64,000 nt of DNA from Acidobacteriota bacterium (GCA_029562975.1 JAKQTR010000038.1:434001-498000); one strand, 5' to 3'. Positions 50,094 to 59,676 are shown, counted from the stretch's first letter. A program made the numbers and translations. Notes: a model not told the origin generated them from the sequence alone.

Positions 50094-52751
50094 ATGAACA
50101 TGCTCCGATCAAACAACCTCTCAGGCCGCAATGGCGTCACGCCGTCCACCACCCGGCGAACGCCGAACGAGCACGAACACCGCCTGCTGGAGCTGTGCGC
50201 CGCCTCCATCCAGGAGGCGGTCGGCACGCTGAGAACATCGCTCCAGGGCCTGACCAGCCAGGAAGCGGCTCGACGCCTGGACAAGTGCGGCCCCAACGAA
50301 CTCACCCACCTGAAGCGTCCCGGATTCTGGGCGGAGATGCTCCACCGGTTCAGAAGTCCGCTGGTGATTCAGCTTCTGGTGATTGCCATGGTCTCGGCGG
50401 TCATCGGCGAGCTGAAAGCCACCGTCATCGTCGGCGCGATGCTCCTGCTCAGCGTGGGACTGTCCTCTATTCTGGATCGCCGCTCCGGCCAGGCCGTGGA
50501 CCAGCTGGGCAAGCGCGTCCAGTCCCGCACATTCGTCCTGAGAGACGGCACGGAATCCGAGATCCGGAATTCGGACATCGTTCCCGGGGATGTCGTGCTC
50601 CTGCAGGCCGGCTCCATCGTTCCGGCCGACCTGCGATTGATCACCGCCAAGGACTTCTTCGTCAGCGAGTCGGCCCTGACCGGGGAATCCCTGCCCGTGG
50701 AGAAAGCGGTTGAGGCTCCCGGCTCCGGCGAGCTCGCGGCCCTGGACCTGCCAAACGCCTGCTTCTTCGGCACCTCGGTTATCAGCGGCACGGCCCGCGG
50801 CCTGGTGATCAACACCGGCATTCGCACGCTGTTCGGAGCCATTTCGGAACGCCTGGCCGAAACGCGTGAAGAGACCGAGTTCGACCGAGGCGTGCGGTCG
50901 TTCACCTGGCTCATGATCCGATTCATGCTGGTGATGGTCGCCGCGGTGTTCTTCATCGTCGGCATGACGAAGAGCAACTGGCTGGAGGCCCTCCTCTTCG
51001 GCCTCTCCATCGCGGTCGGCCTTACCCCGGAAATGCTGCCGATGATCGTCACCGTCAACCTGGCCAAGGGCGCGCTGACGATGGCCAGGAAGAAGGTGAT
51101 CGTCAAGCGGCTGCCCTCCATCCAGAACTTCGGGGCCATCGACATCCTGTGCACGGACAAGACCGGAACCTTGACGCAAGACCGGGTGGTGCTGGAACAG
51201 CACGTCGACATTCTGGGCCACCGCAGCGAAGAAGTGCTCAACTACGCCTACCTCAACAGCCAGTACCAGACCGGCTTGCGCAACCTGATCGACCGCGCGG
51301 TGCTGGAATACGCCGACCTGGACACCCGGCACTGTCAATTGGTCGACGAGTTGCCCTTCGACTTCCAGCGCCGGCGGATGTCGGTGATCGTGGCTTACGA
51401 AGGCGACCATGTGCTCATTTGCAAAGGCGCGGTTGAGGAGATTTACGCCTGTTGCGACCGCTACCAGATCGACGAGCAGGTCTACCCGCTGGTCGACATG
51501 ATCCGCGGCGACCTCTTCGAGGAAGTCGAAAAGCTCAATCGCGATGGGTTCCGGGTCCTCGGCATCGCCTACCGCGAGTTCCCCAGCGAGAGAACCGTGT
51601 TCACGGTTCAAGACGAATCGCAACTCATCCTGCTGGGCTACATCGCCTTCTTCGACCCGCCCAAGGCAACGGCCAACGAAGCCATCGGGCTGCTTTCCGA
51701 AGCCGGCGTCACGGTCAAGGTGCTCACCGGCGACAACGGCCCGGTGACGGAAAAGGTCTGCCGGGACGTGGGGCTGAGGGTGGACCGGATGGTCACCGGT
51801 GCCGAGCTCGCCCGGCTCTCACCCGAGCAGTTCTCCGACACGGTTCGGGAGGCCAACGTGTTCGTCAAGCTGTCCCCGTCCCAAAAGGAGGAGATCGTCG
51901 CCGACTTGCGCCGCAGAGGCCATGTGGTGGGCTTCCTGGGCGACGGCATCAACGACGCGCCTGCGCTCAAGACGGCCGACGTGGGCATTTCGGTGGACTC
52001 CGCGGTGGACGTGGCCAAGGAAGCCGCGGATATCGTGCTCCTGGAAAAGAGCCTGCTGGTGCTGGAAGAAGGCATCATGGAGGGCCGGCGTGTCTTCGCC
52101 AATATCGTCAAGTACATCCGCATGGGGGCCAGCTCCAACTTCGGCAACATGTTCAGCGTGGTCGGGGCGAGCTACCTGCTGCCGTTTCTCCCCATGCAAC
52201 CGGTGCAGATTCTCGCCAACAATCTCCTGTACGACGTCTCCCAGACCGGCATCCCCGCCGACACGGTGGACCAGGAACTGGTCGCCAAGCCGCTGAAATG
52301 GAACATCGGCAACATCAAGCGATTCATGGTCGTCATCGGGCCGATCAGTTCCGTTTTCGATTACGCGACCTTCGCGTTGATGTGGTTCGTCTTTCAGTGC
52401 AGCGCCTTTCTCGATCCAGCGGCCTCGGCGGCGCAGAGAGAAGGATCGGCGAGGCTGTTTCAGACGGGGTGGTTCGTGGAATCGCTGCTCACCCAGACGC
52501 TGATCGTCCACATTATCCGGACGAGGCGCATACCGCTCTTCGGCAGCCGGGCTTCGACGCATCTGACCATGACCACCCTCATCATCATGGCCATTGGCGC
52601 CTGGCTGCCCTATTCGCCTTTTGCCGCCGCCCTGGGGATGGTGCCGCTGCCGGCGGTCTATTGGGCGTGGATCGCCCTCTTCCTCGCCGCCTACTCTGCA
52701 TTGACCCATCGGGCGAAGACCTGGTTCTTCAGCCGCTACGGAGGTGATTGA
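50094..52751 (+). CDS. mgtA: magnesium-translocating P-type ATPase
   Basis: Type IIIB P-ATPase importing Mg2+, 885 residues. An N-terminal cation-ATPase domain (GLTSQEAARRLDKCGPNELT) precedes the TGES actuator motif. Phosphorylated Asp355 sits in DKTGTLTQD. The hinge is GDGINDAPALKTADVGISVD. About ten membrane helices are present, with the type III pattern VGLTPEMLPMIVTVNLAKGA. Start ATG at 50094 has GAGG 8 nt upstream. It is followed after 2 nt by a PTS EIIA gene. Its codon use looks somewhat richer in A and T at third positions than its neighbours, which suggests acquisition from elsewhere. Confidence 0.95.
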   Translation: MNMLRSNNLSGRNGVTPSTTRRTPNEHEHRLLELCAASIQEAVGTLRTSLQGLTSQEAARRLDKCGPNELTHLKRPGFWAEMLHRFRSPLVIQLLVIAMVSAVIGELKATVIVGAMLLLSVGLSSILDRRSGQAVDQLGKRVQSRTFVLRDGTESEIRNSDIVPGDVVLLQAGSIVPADLRLITAKDFFVSESALTGESLPVEKAVEAPGSGELAALDLPNACFFGTSVISGTARGLVINTGIRTLFGAISERLAETREETEFDRGVRSFTWLMIRFMLVMVAAVFFIVGMTKSNWLEALLFGLSIAVGLTPEMLPMIVTVNLAKGALTMARKKVIVKRLPSIQNFGAIDILCTDKTGTLTQDRVVLEQHVDILGHRSEEVLNYAYLNSQYQTGLRNLIDRAVLEYADLDTRHCQLVDELPFDFQRRRMSVIVAYEGDHVLICKGAVEEIYACCDRYQIDEQVYPLVDMIRGDLFEEVEKLNRDGFRVLGIAYREFPSERTVFTVQDESQLILLGYIAFFDPPKATANEAIGLLSEAGVTVKVLTGDNGPVTEKVCRDVGLRVDRMVTGAELARLSPEQFSDTVREANVFVKLSPSQKEEIVADLRRRGHVVGFLGDGINDAPALKTADVGISVDSAVDVAKEAADIVLLEKSLLVLEEGIMEGRRVFANIVKYIRMGASSNFGNMFSVVGASYLLPFLPMQPVQILANNLLYDVSQTGIPADTVDQELVAKPLKWNIGNIKRFMVVIGPISSVFDYATFALMWFVFQCSAFLDPAASAAQREGSARLFQTGWFVESLLTQTLIVHIIRTRRIPLFGSRASTHLTMTTLIIMAIGAWLPYSPFAAALGMVPLPAVYWAWIALFLAAYSALTHRAKTWFFSRYGGD

Positions 52752-52753
52752 TC

Positions 52754-53533
52754 ATGGACACGATTCTGGACGCACTCCAGGAGGGCAGGCTCTTCGAGCT
52801 GCCCGATAACGACAAGACGGATGCGCTCCAGTTCCTGGCGCACGTGATCGAGGCGTTTCCGGAGGTCCCGGCCGGAACGGACGTGGTGGGCCACGTGATG
52901 AAAAGAGAGGAGGCGACAAGCACGGCCTTGGGCAAGGGCTGGGCGTGTCCGCATGCGCGCGTGCCGTTCGACGAAGATCTTATGTGCGTGATCGGCTGGA
53001 GCCCCGCGGGCATAGATTACGGTGCGCCGGATGGAAAACCCGTGACGCTGGTTGTCATGTATCTGGTCCCCGGAAACCAGCGGAATCATTACCTGCGGGA
53101 AGTCTCTTTGCTGGCCAAGGCCCTCGAGACGTATCCCGGGCTGGACACGCTGCGAGAAGTCGAGGATCTGGACGACATCCGCAACTACCTGCTCGACCTG
53201 GTCGACGTCGCGAAGGAATCGGCCGGTCCGGATACCAGGGCCAGGATGATCCGGCTGCAGGCACGGCCGGCGCCGGAGCTGGCGGCCTTTCGCGACTTGT
53301 CGAACCTGATCCTCGAGTGCTTCACTCTCATTTCCGGTCCGGACATGAAACCCGTCGTGCTCACGCAGAATCCCGACCTTCTGGCGTGGCTCGGCTCCGC
53401 GGACAATCTGGTCAGCAGGCTGGAAGCCGAAGGCTCCTATCAGAACGGCGAATGGCGTGTGCTGCGGCGCGCAGCGGTCACCTATCAGGGCGGTCGCGTG
53501 GCTCTTGACTGTCTCGCCGTCAAGCTTGGCTGA
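52754..53533 (+). CDS. PTS EIIA type-2 domain protein coupled to mgtA
   Basis: A 259-residue protein. The first 155 residues are a PTS EIIA(Fru/Ntr) domain with the phospho-acceptor His67 in KGWACPHARVPFDED and the fold elements VVGHVMKREEATSTALG and VVMYLVPGNQRNHYLREVSL. The last 100 residues (AFRDLSNLILECFTLISGPD, LVSRLEAEGSYQNGEWRVL) form an extra region of unknown role. No sugar permease is near, so it is likely regulatory, perhaps acting on the adjacent Mg2+ pump. GGAGGTGATT, a near-perfect ribosome binding site, overlaps the mgtA stop. Confidence 0.88.
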   Translation: MDTILDALQEGRLFELPDNDKTDALQFLAHVIEAFPEVPAGTDVVGHVMKREEATSTALGKGWACPHARVPFDEDLMCVIGWSPAGIDYGAPDGKPVTLVVMYLVPGNQRNHYLREVSLLAKALETYPGLDTLREVEDLDDIRNYLLDLVDVAKESAGPDTRARMIRLQARPAPELAAFRDLSNLILECFTLISGPDMKPVVLTQNPDLLAWLGSADNLVSRLEAEGSYQNGEWRVLRRAAVTYQGGRVALDCLAVKLG

Positions 53534-53692
53534 CCTCCGGCAGTTGGAGTCCGCCGGAACAGGGACGGACGTGTGCACGGACTGGCTTCCGGATCGACCA
53601 GAAATGACCGCGTTGGCGCAGGCCTCGGCCGGGTGCCAGCGGACGGGCAGATGCGGCCGCTGAGGAACATGACGGCGCCGGGGACAACGGGG

Positions 53693-53735
53693 CTATCGCG
53701 GCGAGCAGGCGGCCGACTCGAGCGTCCGGCGGCGG
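53693..53735 (+). repeat. 43-bp direct repeat, left copy
   Basis: Identical over 35 bp, then 7 of 8, to 54803-54845. It reproduces the last 14 codons and stop of the lipoprotein gene, and its left boundary is exactly at the stop codon. Together the copies bracket the winged-helix/nucleotidyltransferase pair. Confidence 0.85.
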
Positions 53736-53788
53736 CGAGTCTCGCGGTGAATGCGGCCGCCGTGTCGCGCTTTCACAGGGCCGCCGAC

Positions 53789-53834
53789 TTGACAATGACC
53801 TCTAATAAAGGTCATATGTTCTCCTATGAAGGTC
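53789..53834 (+). promoter_or_regulatory. promoter with AGGTCA operator for the winged-helix/NTase pair
   Basis: TTGACA (53789-53794) is a perfect -35. TATGTT (53815-53820) or CATATG is the -10 candidate, ending about 5 nt before the ATG. An inverted repeat ATGACCT (53795-53801) and AGGTCAT (53809-53815) lies between them. A third half-site AAGGTCA (53828-53834) overlaps the start codon. The encoded winged-helix protein is the likely ligand, giving autorepression. Confidence 0.65.
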
Positions 53835-54164
53835 AAAACAGCCGGCAGTCCGTTCGGAAGCCTCACGAGGACCCGTGTGCTCGTCGCGCTGGCCCTGCTC
53901 GAAACGAGCTATCAACGCGAACTCTCCCGCCTGCTCGACACGTCTCCATCGGTTGTGCAGAAGGCCCTCACCGGCCTCGAACGTGACGGGCTGCTTGTCG
54001 GCCGGTTGATCGGCCGGACGCGCAGTTACCGCACGAATCCGCGGTACTTCGCGCGTACGGAACTCGACGCCTATCTCCAGCGGCTCGCAGAAGCCGATGA
54101 CGACCTCCAGGCGCGCGCGGCTGCGCTCCGGCGCCGGCCGAGGCGGGCGGGGAAGCCCCTGTGA
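53826..54164 (+). CDS. winged-helix regulator, probable antitoxin
   Basis: A 112-residue protein with a winged helix-turn-helix: LTRTRVLVALALLETSYQRE, SRLLDTSPSVVQKALTGLER and the wing DGLLVGRLIGRTRSYRTN. The C-terminal helix is basic. It is the type of small regulator found beside nucleotidyltransferase toxins, as AbiEi is beside AbiEii. No Shine-Dalgarno precedes the ATG, and the promoter -10 is 5 nt away, so the mRNA is probably leaderless. Its stop overlaps the downstream GTG. Confidence 0.85.
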   Translation: MKVKTAGSPFGSLTRTRVLVALALLETSYQRELSRLLDTSPSVVQKALTGLERDGLLVGRLIGRTRSYRTNPRYFARTELDAYLQRLAEADDDLQARAAALRRRPRRAGKPL

Positions 54165-54757
54165 CGCTGACGCGATCCTCGACGCTGCAGGAAGTGGCCG
54201 CGGTGGTCGGGATGCACCTCGCAAGCCGCGGCATCCGCGCGGTGCTGACCGGTGGCGCATGCGTGGCCATCCATACGGGCACGCACGTCTCGAAGGACGC
54301 GGACTTCGTCCTCCAAGGGAACATTTCGCTGCGCACGCTGGACGCGGCACTTCGTGAGTTGGGCTTCGCCCGGCGTGGAGCCGAGTACATCCACCCGGAC
54401 GTTCCATTCACAGTGGAGTTCCCGCCCGGGCCGCTCTCGATCGGCGAGGACCTGGCGATCGTGCCGGTGGACTTGACGGTCGGATCGCTGAAGGTCCTGG
54501 GCCTGTCCGCCACGGACTCGTGCCGGGACCGCCTTTCGGCGTTCTTCCACTGGAACGACCGTCAGTCCCTGGCGCTGGCCGTCGAGATTGCCCGATCGAA
54601 CCCGGTGGACATGGCGGTGATCCGGGCGTGGAGCCGGGGCGAGGGCAAGTCGAAGGAGTTCGAGGAGTTCCTGAGGAAGGCCCGGCGGCCTGACAGGGGC
54701 ACCGGCCGGCGCCACGGCCGGAAGAGACGCCCGCGGGGCGGGCTCGCCCGCGAGTGA
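54161..54757 (+). CDS. minimal nucleotidyltransferase, DUF6036/AbiEii-like, probable toxin
   Basis: A 198-residue protein with a DNA polymerase beta-type NTase core: VLTGGACVAIH (Gly31-Gly32) and DADF with Asp46 and Asp48 as metal ligands. The helical part includes SCRDRLSAFFHWNDRQSLAL and the ending AWSRGEGKSKEFEEF. Families with this form act as type II/IV toxins by modifying tRNA or GTPases, but the target here is unknown. GTG start within the winged-helix stop. The last 30 residues are Arg-rich and variable. Confidence 0.82.
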   Translation: MTLTRSSTLQEVAAVVGMHLASRGIRAVLTGGACVAIHTGTHVSKDADFVLQGNISLRTLDAALRELGFARRGAEYIHPDVPFTVEFPPGPLSIGEDLAIVPVDLTVGSLKVLGLSATDSCRDRLSAFFHWNDRQSLALAVEIARSNPVDMAVIRAWSRGEGKSKEFEEFLRKARRPDRGTGRRHGRKRRPRGGLARE

Positions 54758-54802
54758 CCCCGGCGCCGGGGCCGGAAGCGTCGCCGGTCCAGCTTCGACC
54801 GC

Positions 54803-54845
54803 CTATCGCGGCGAGCAGGCGGCCGACTCGAGCGTCCAGCGGCGG
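54803..54845 (+). repeat. 43-bp direct repeat, right copy
   Basis: Same sequence as 53693-53735 with one mismatch. It lies inside the lipoprotein gene and covers its stop codon and last 14 codons. Confidence 0.85.
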
Positions 54846-55195
54846 GCGGACTCGACGTGGATCAGCACGCACCGCCGGCCGTGCTTGACCAGCCGGAAGT
54901 GGTCGGGCCTGCCCAGCTCCCGCCCGCCGAGGCCCATGTCCTTCGCGTCCCGCCGGGCCGCGCGCTCGACGATGAGCGTGTCGTCGTTCGTGAGCGCGTC
55001 GGAAGCCAGCGTCACGGGCGCTCCGTTCAGCGCCTGCGAGACCGTCCGGGCGAGTTCGGCGCGCGCCGCGTCCGTGGGAGCCGACAGTACGGCGGGAAGG
55101 CCGGCGTCCGCCGTCTTCTGCGCGCACCCGCACACGCCCGCCACGATCAGGCCCGCCACGCCGATCGCGCCGGGGAGGTTCCGCATGGCCGTCAC
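54803..55195 (-). CDS. small putative lipoprotein
   Basis: A 130-residue hypothetical protein. The N-terminus has a hydrophobic stretch ending in a possible lipobox (IVAGVCGC, Cys24). The rest (APTDAARAELARTVSQALNG, VTLASDALTNDDTLIVERAA, RRCVLIHVESARRWTLES) has no family I recognise. Start GTG at 55195 overlaps the S41 protease stop. Its 3' end, from the stop codon backwards, is duplicated at 53693-53735. Confidence 0.75.
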   Translation of the reverse strand: MTAMRNLPGAIGVAGLIVAGVCGCAQKTADAGLPAVLSAPTDAARAELARTVSQALNGAPVTLASDALTNDDTLIVERAARRDAKDMGLGGRELGRPDHFRLVKHGRRCVLIHVESARRWTLESAACSPR

Positions 55196-56799
55196 CGCCT
55201 GAAAAGCCGGTTCTCACGCCAGGGCGGCCTGCTCATCGCGCCCTCGCCAACCATCAAGGCCGGGCCGCCTTCGACGGCGGCAGGCGCAGCCATGGCCGGC
55301 GCGGCCGGGCAGTCTCCGTTGACCAGATATCCCAGCGCGGCCTCGAGCCTGGCTTCCTTCGAGTCGCCGAGCGCATGCTGGAAATCGTCGGCAACGGCGC
55401 AGCCCGGCACCGGCACGCCAGCCGCGCCGCGCGCATTGGCGGGCGAGAAGCCGTCGGCGTAGTCGCCGAACCCCTGCTCGTTGGCGCCCTTGAACTGGAT
55501 CGAGAAGTACGTCGTGCCGCAGTTGTCCTTGGGATAGAAGCCGTACGGCTTCCCGCAGGTGGCGGCCCCGACCTGAATCACCTCGACTCCCACGCCCATC
55601 AGGCCGTTCACGATGGACTCGCTCGCCGAACAGGTGTTCGCGCCCGTGATCACCGCCACGCGCGGCAGGCTCAGCGTGGGCAGCGCCTGCCCCCTGGCCA
55701 CCGAGAACCCCTGGGCCGTCGCGTGGAACGGCACGGGCTCGATGAGCAGCCCGGTGACCGGGTCGCGCGTCGGATGCTTGTCGTTGAACACGTTCTTCTC
55801 GAACGTCCGGCCCGCCGTGCGGTCCGGCCCGGCGATCATGTAGGCCGCCTCGGCCGCGATGGCGAGAAAGCCGCCGCCGTTGTACCGGATGTCGAGCACC
55901 AGGTCGCTGACCCTGGCGTCCGCCAGCCGCTGAAACGCGGTCACGAGCGCCGCTTCCGCCGTGGCGACGTGGTCGGTGAAGAGCAGGTAGCCCACGAGGC
56001 CGGCCGCCGTCCGAATCGTGCCGATGTGCTGCACGGGCGTGGAGGTGACGGCGGCCGACACCATCGTGACGGTGCGCGGCGAGGCGGCGCCGGCGTCGAG
56101 CACCGAGAAGGTGTGGCTGGCGCCGGCGGCAGACGGGAAGAGCCCTTCGTTCAGGATGTTCACGCTCGCGCTGTCGGCGGCGTTGACAAGGTCCACGCCG
56201 TCAACCGCGAGCACCTTCGCCCCCCGGGCCAAGCTGGCGGGAGGCTCCGCGGCCGGGGTGCCCGGCTCCGTGAAGGCCACGACCACCTCGCGCGGCGGGC
56301 GCGACGAGATGACCAGGAACGCGGCGCCGTAGCCGGTCTGCACGCCCGACTGCGAGAGGGCCTGCCACTCCGCGGTCGGATAGGTGAAGTGGAAGCGGTC
56401 CTTCGGGCTCCCGGACGGAGTCGTGGCGGTCGTCTTCAGCAGGTTGAAGTAGTTGGGCGTGGTGTAGGACGCCGGGTTCCGGTCGGTCACCTCGCTGTAC
56501 CAGAGGTACAGCTCGTTGGTCCACGAGCGGAGGAAGTTGTTCTCGGTGAGCGTCGAGCCCTGCGTGTCGGGATAGCGCCGGTCGGTGGCGGGATCGATGC
56601 CCGTGCGCGGGCTCGCGCACTGGTTCGCGAACGAACTGGATGGCTGGAAGACGCCCGCGGTCCAGGACGTGGCAGCGGCCGAACTGCCGGCGCTGCCAGT
56701 CCCGCCGCTGCCGCCGCCGCTGCTGCCGCCGCTGCCGCCGCCGCAGCCGGCCGCCGCCACTACGGCCGCCGCCAGCACCCAGTAAATCCTGGTGCCCAC
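55192..56799 (-). CDS. S41 family peptidase, lipoprotein
   Basis: A 535-residue C-terminal-processing-type serine protease. A lipobox with Cys19 (AAAGCGGG) and a Gly/Ser-rich linker are followed by a cap region with NNFLRSWTNELYLWYSEVTD. A PDZ-like part (ASLARGAKVLAVDGVDLVNA) and the S41 core (DLVLDIRYNGGGFLAIAAEA) come next. The nucleophile is in NTCSASESIVNGL and the general-base lysine in GKPYGFYP. GTG start with a -10 (TGTTATCGT) ending 6 nt upstream, so leaderless. The function may be degradation of exported proteins. Confidence 0.92.
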   Translation of the reverse strand: MGTRIYWVLAAAVVAAAGCGGGSGGSSGGGSGGTGSAGSSAAATSWTAGVFQPSSSFANQCASPRTGIDPATDRRYPDTQGSTLTENNFLRSWTNELYLWYSEVTDRNPASYTTPNYFNLLKTTATTPSGSPKDRFHFTYPTAEWQALSQSGVQTGYGAAFLVISSRPPREVVVAFTEPGTPAAEPPASLARGAKVLAVDGVDLVNAADSASVNILNEGLFPSAAGASHTFSVLDAGAASPRTVTMVSAAVTSTPVQHIGTIRTAAGLVGYLLFTDHVATAEAALVTAFQRLADARVSDLVLDIRYNGGGFLAIAAEAAYMIAGPDRTAGRTFEKNVFNDKHPTRDPVTGLLIEPVPFHATAQGFSVARGQALPTLSLPRVAVITGANTCSASESIVNGLMGVGVEVIQVGAATCGKPYGFYPKDNCGTTYFSIQFKGANEQGFGDYADGFSPANARGAAGVPVPGCAVADDFQHALGDSKEARLEAALGYLVNGDCPAAPAMAAPAAVEGGPALMVGEGAMSRPPWRENRLFRR

Positions 56800-56805
56800 G
56801 GGGGC

Positions 56806-56814
56806 ACGATAACA
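56806..56814 (-). promoter_or_regulatory. extended -10 promoter of the S41 peptidase gene, leaderless arrangement
   Basis: The minus strand reads TGTTATCGT with 6 nt between the hexamer and the GTG start, as for the VWA gene. Confidence 0.55.
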
Positions 56815-56982
56815 CAGCCGGGCAACACGCCGGAGCCAGGCTCCTCCAGGAGCCCCGCGGCGGTACAGACGGCCGCCGCGCAGGACCGCGACCTCACACC
56901 GCTGCCCTGCTTGGCGATGAGCCCCATGATTGCCGGCACGAGCGGCGTGAGGTCGCGGAGAACGAGGGAGCAGCGCAGCCCC

Positions 56983-58461
56983 TCAGGGGCCGTCCGCCGA
57001 GTCTCGGCGCATCACGGTGAAATCCTGGAAGTTGGTCTTGGGGAAGTAGGCCGTCGGGCGGTAGCGCAGTCCGGGGCCTGCCACCGTGTCCTGCCATTGA
57101 CCGTACAGGACCGCGTAGTCGGGCTTCAGGCGGGCCATGACGCGCAGGTGGTCCATTCGCTCGCGGCGCGAGATGCCGCGCGTGACGATACCCGACACGT
57201 CGATGATCCTGAGATCGGTGAAGTACCCGAACGTCCCGACCTCGCTGATGGCGACCGACGATCCTGGCGGCAGATGATCGTTCGCCCACGCCGCGATCTG
57301 CCGATAGGCGTCGTACCGTGCCCCGCCCCAATAGGTACGGTCTCCGGCCGCAAGAGAGCAGGCCAACTCGCGGGTGTGGAACAGCCCATGCAGGGCGATC
57401 AGCGCCAGCAGCGCGGCCGCCGGGGCCACGAGCGCCGCGTGGGCCGGCTTGCGCCAGCGCCCGGCCAACTGGCTCGCGACCGTGAGGAACCCGACGGCAA
57501 CGGCGGACAGGAAGAAGAACCTCGCGGAGTGAAACTCCCAATTGTGGCCGCGATACGAGCCGATGGCGCTGTAGGCGAGGACGAGCAGCCACGGGTACGG
57601 CACCAGCGCATACGCGAGGGCCGGCCGCTGGCGCACGTGCGGGTTGAGCACGGCGAGCCCGGCAAGCGCCACCGCCAGGGCCCGCTCCGCAGCCACGAAT
57701 CCGGTGTAGGCCGGGTCCGCCAGCCCGAGGCGCGTGACGTGCGCGGCGGCGTTCGCAAGATACGCCCGGAACTCCGTAAGGCCGGCCTTCGCATGGTACG
57801 AGTTCGGCACCAGATCGCCGTAGTACGCGAGTGCGAATCCCTCCCAGGCCAGGCCGACGGCCGCGAACCAGACGAGATTCCTCGGCTTCCGCGTCTCACG
57901 ACCGAACAGGAGGACCGGCGCCACGAGCAGCAGCGAGTCGGGCCGAGCCAGGCAGGATATCGCGGCCAGGAGGCTCGCCGTCCGGCCCCATCCCGCCTGC
58001 GCGGCCAGAAGGAACGCCAGTTGTAGCGCGACGAGCAGGCTGCTCTCGAGGCCGTAGTCGCCGTGCGCCGTGCCGTCGAGCAGGAACAACGCGCCGAGGC
58101 ACAGAGCCATCGGCCGGGGCAGGATGTCCCTGCCGGCCCGGTAGAGCATCACAGATGACGCGCCGATCCAGACGAAAGCCGTGGCGAACGCCGCGCGCAC
58201 CGCGTCCATCCCCGCCGACGCGAGCCCTCCCAGAAGGAGCGTGTGCAGCGGAGAGGTGAACCCCCACACGCGCTCGCCCGAATTGAAGACCAGCCCCTGG
58301 CCGCGAGCCAGGTTGCGGGCGTACTCGAAGCTGATGAACGCGTCGTCGCTCGCGATGGGCCGGGTGTTTGCCGCGACGGCCGCCATCGAAACGGCCCAAG
58401 CCAGCGCGAGCGCGCCCATGACGGCGTCGGGCAGGCTGAAGGCGCGGCCGGCGATTCGCAC
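56983..58461 (-). CDS. GT-C type membrane glycosyltransferase-like protein
   Basis: A 492-residue polytopic protein with about ten helices. The first periplasmic loop carries Asp39-Asp40 in [20 protein letters not shown] and [20 protein letters not shown], the pattern of AftB/PMT-type GT-C enzymes that use polyprenyl-phosphate sugars. The C-terminal 130 residues are soluble and periplasmic ([34 protein letters not shown]). The acceptor is unknown; cell-wall or protein glycosylation is possible. Confidence 0.8.
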   Translation of the reverse strand: MRIAGRAFSLPDAVMGALALAWAVSMAAVAANTRPIASDDAFISFEYARNLARGQGLVFNSGERVWGFTSPLHTLLLGGLASAGMDAVRAAFATAFVWIGASSVMLYRAGRDILPRPMALCLGALFLLDGTAHGDYGLESSLLVALQLAFLLAAQAGWGRTASLLAAISCLARPDSLLLVAPVLLFGRETRKPRNLVWFAAVGLAWEGFALAYYGDLVPNSYHAKAGLTEFRAYLANAAAHVTRLGLADPAYTGFVAAERALAVALAGLAVLNPHVRQRPALAYALVPYPWLLVLAYSAIGSYRGHNWEFHSARFFFLSAVAVGFLTVASQLAGRWRKPAHAALVAPAAALLALIALHGLFHTRELACSLAAGDRTYWGGARYDAYRQIAAWANDHLPPGSSVAISEVGTFGYFTDLRIIDVSGIVTRGISRRERMDHLRVMARLKPDYAVLYGQWQDTVAGPGLRYRPTAYFPKTNFQDFTVMRRDSADGP

Positions 58462-58485
58462 GCTGAGCCCGGTGCCAGCCGCCGC

Positions 58486-59670
58486 TCAGACGACGGCCAG
58501 GCCGCCTTCGCTGGTTTCGCGGTAGATGCTCGGCAGGTCGTGGCCGGTCTGCCGCATCACCCGGACGACGCGATCGAAGGAGACCCGGTGCACCCCGTCG
58601 GACGAGAGCGCGAAGTAGCAGGCGTCCAGGGCCCGGGCGGCCCCGAACGCGTTGCGCTCGATGCACGGGATCTGCACCAGGCCGGCCACCGGGTCGCAGG
58701 TGAGGCCCAGGTGGTGCTCCAGCCCCATCTCCGCGGCGTACTCGATCTGGCGCGGCGTTCCCCCGAGCAACTGCGTCGCCGCGGCCGCCGCCATGGCGCA
58801 GGCCGTGCCAACCTCGCCCTGACAGCCGACCTCCGCGCCTGAGATGGACCCGTTGTGCCTGACGAGGTTGCCGACGAGACCGGCCGTGGCCAGGGCGCGG
58901 ACGATCTTGCGCTCGTCGAACCCGTGCTGCTCGCTGAGCAGCCGAAGCACCGCCGGCAGGACGCCCGCCGACCCGCACGTCGGGGCCGTCACGATCTCCC
59001 CGCCCGCCGCGTTCTCCTCCGCCACGGCCAGCGCGTAGGCAAACAGCAGGACCCGCGAACGCACGTGCGCCGACGCGTGATCCGCCCGGATGTGGTAGGC
59101 CGGCGCCTTGCGCGGCAGCTTCAGCACGCCGGGAAGGGTGCCCTCGTTGGCCAGGCCCCTCGTGATCGACGCGCACATTGCGTCTCTCACGCGGGCGAGA
59201 TGGTCCCAGATGTCCGGCGGCTCGTGCGACTCCACGTACTCCCAGAAGCTGTTCCCGCCCTGCTCGATCCACGCCAGGACGTCCGCCATGCTGACGGGTT
59301 CGTACACCTCGTCTGCAGCCGGCTCCTCCGGATCGAGCAGGTCGCCGCCGCCGACGCTGTACACCGTCCATTCGCCCAGCGGCGCGCCCGCTGCATCGGA
59401 GGCAACGAAGTGCATGCCGTTGGGGTGCAACGGGAGCGTGCGCGCGGGCTCCCAGCGCAGCTCGACGGCGGTCTTCCCAAGGGCCTCCCGGAGCGCGATA
59501 TCGGTCAGGTGCCCCTTGCCCGTGGCCGCCAGGCTGCCATACAGGGTGACCGTCACCCGGGCGGCCGCGGGATGACGGCGGAGGAAGGCCTCGGCGGCGA
59601 ACCGCGGCGCCATCGTGTGGCTGCTCGAAGGCCCGTGCCCGATCTTGTAGAGCGATTTCACGGAACGCAT
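58486..59670 (-). CDS. sdaA: L-serine ammonia-lyase, iron-sulfur type
   Basis: Deaminates L-serine to pyruvate with a [4Fe-4S] cluster, 394 residues as a fused single chain. The beta part begins [20 protein letters not shown]. The alpha part carries the cluster cysteines in [32 protein letters not shown] and [18 protein letters not shown]. The start is [11 protein letters not shown] because the family begins there; TATCAT ends exactly 6 nt upstream. The C-terminus reads [20 protein letters not shown]. Monocistronic. Confidence 0.96.
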   Translation of the reverse strand: MRSVKSLYKIGHGPSSSHTMAPRFAAEAFLRRHPAAARVTVTLYGSLAATGKGHLTDIALREALGKTAVELRWEPARTLPLHPNGMHFVASDAAGAPLGEWTVYSVGGGDLLDPEEPAADEVYEPVSMADVLAWIEQGGNSFWEYVESHEPPDIWDHLARVRDAMCASITRGLANEGTLPGVLKLPRKAPAYHIRADHASAHVRSRVLLFAYALAVAEENAAGGEIVTAPTCGSAGVLPAVLRLLSEQHGFDERKIVRALATAGLVGNLVRHNGSISGAEVGCQGEVGTACAMAAAAATQLLGGTPRQIEYAAEMGLEHHLGLTCDPVAGLVQIPCIERNAFGAARALDACYFALSSDGVHRVSFDRVVRVMRQTGHDLPSIYRETSEGGLAVV

Positions 59671-59676
59671 GAGCGC

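Noticed and set aside
49552-50094. Integrated genomic island at tRNA-Thr
   Set aside because: I found no repeated tRNA 3' end downstream and no integrase gene.
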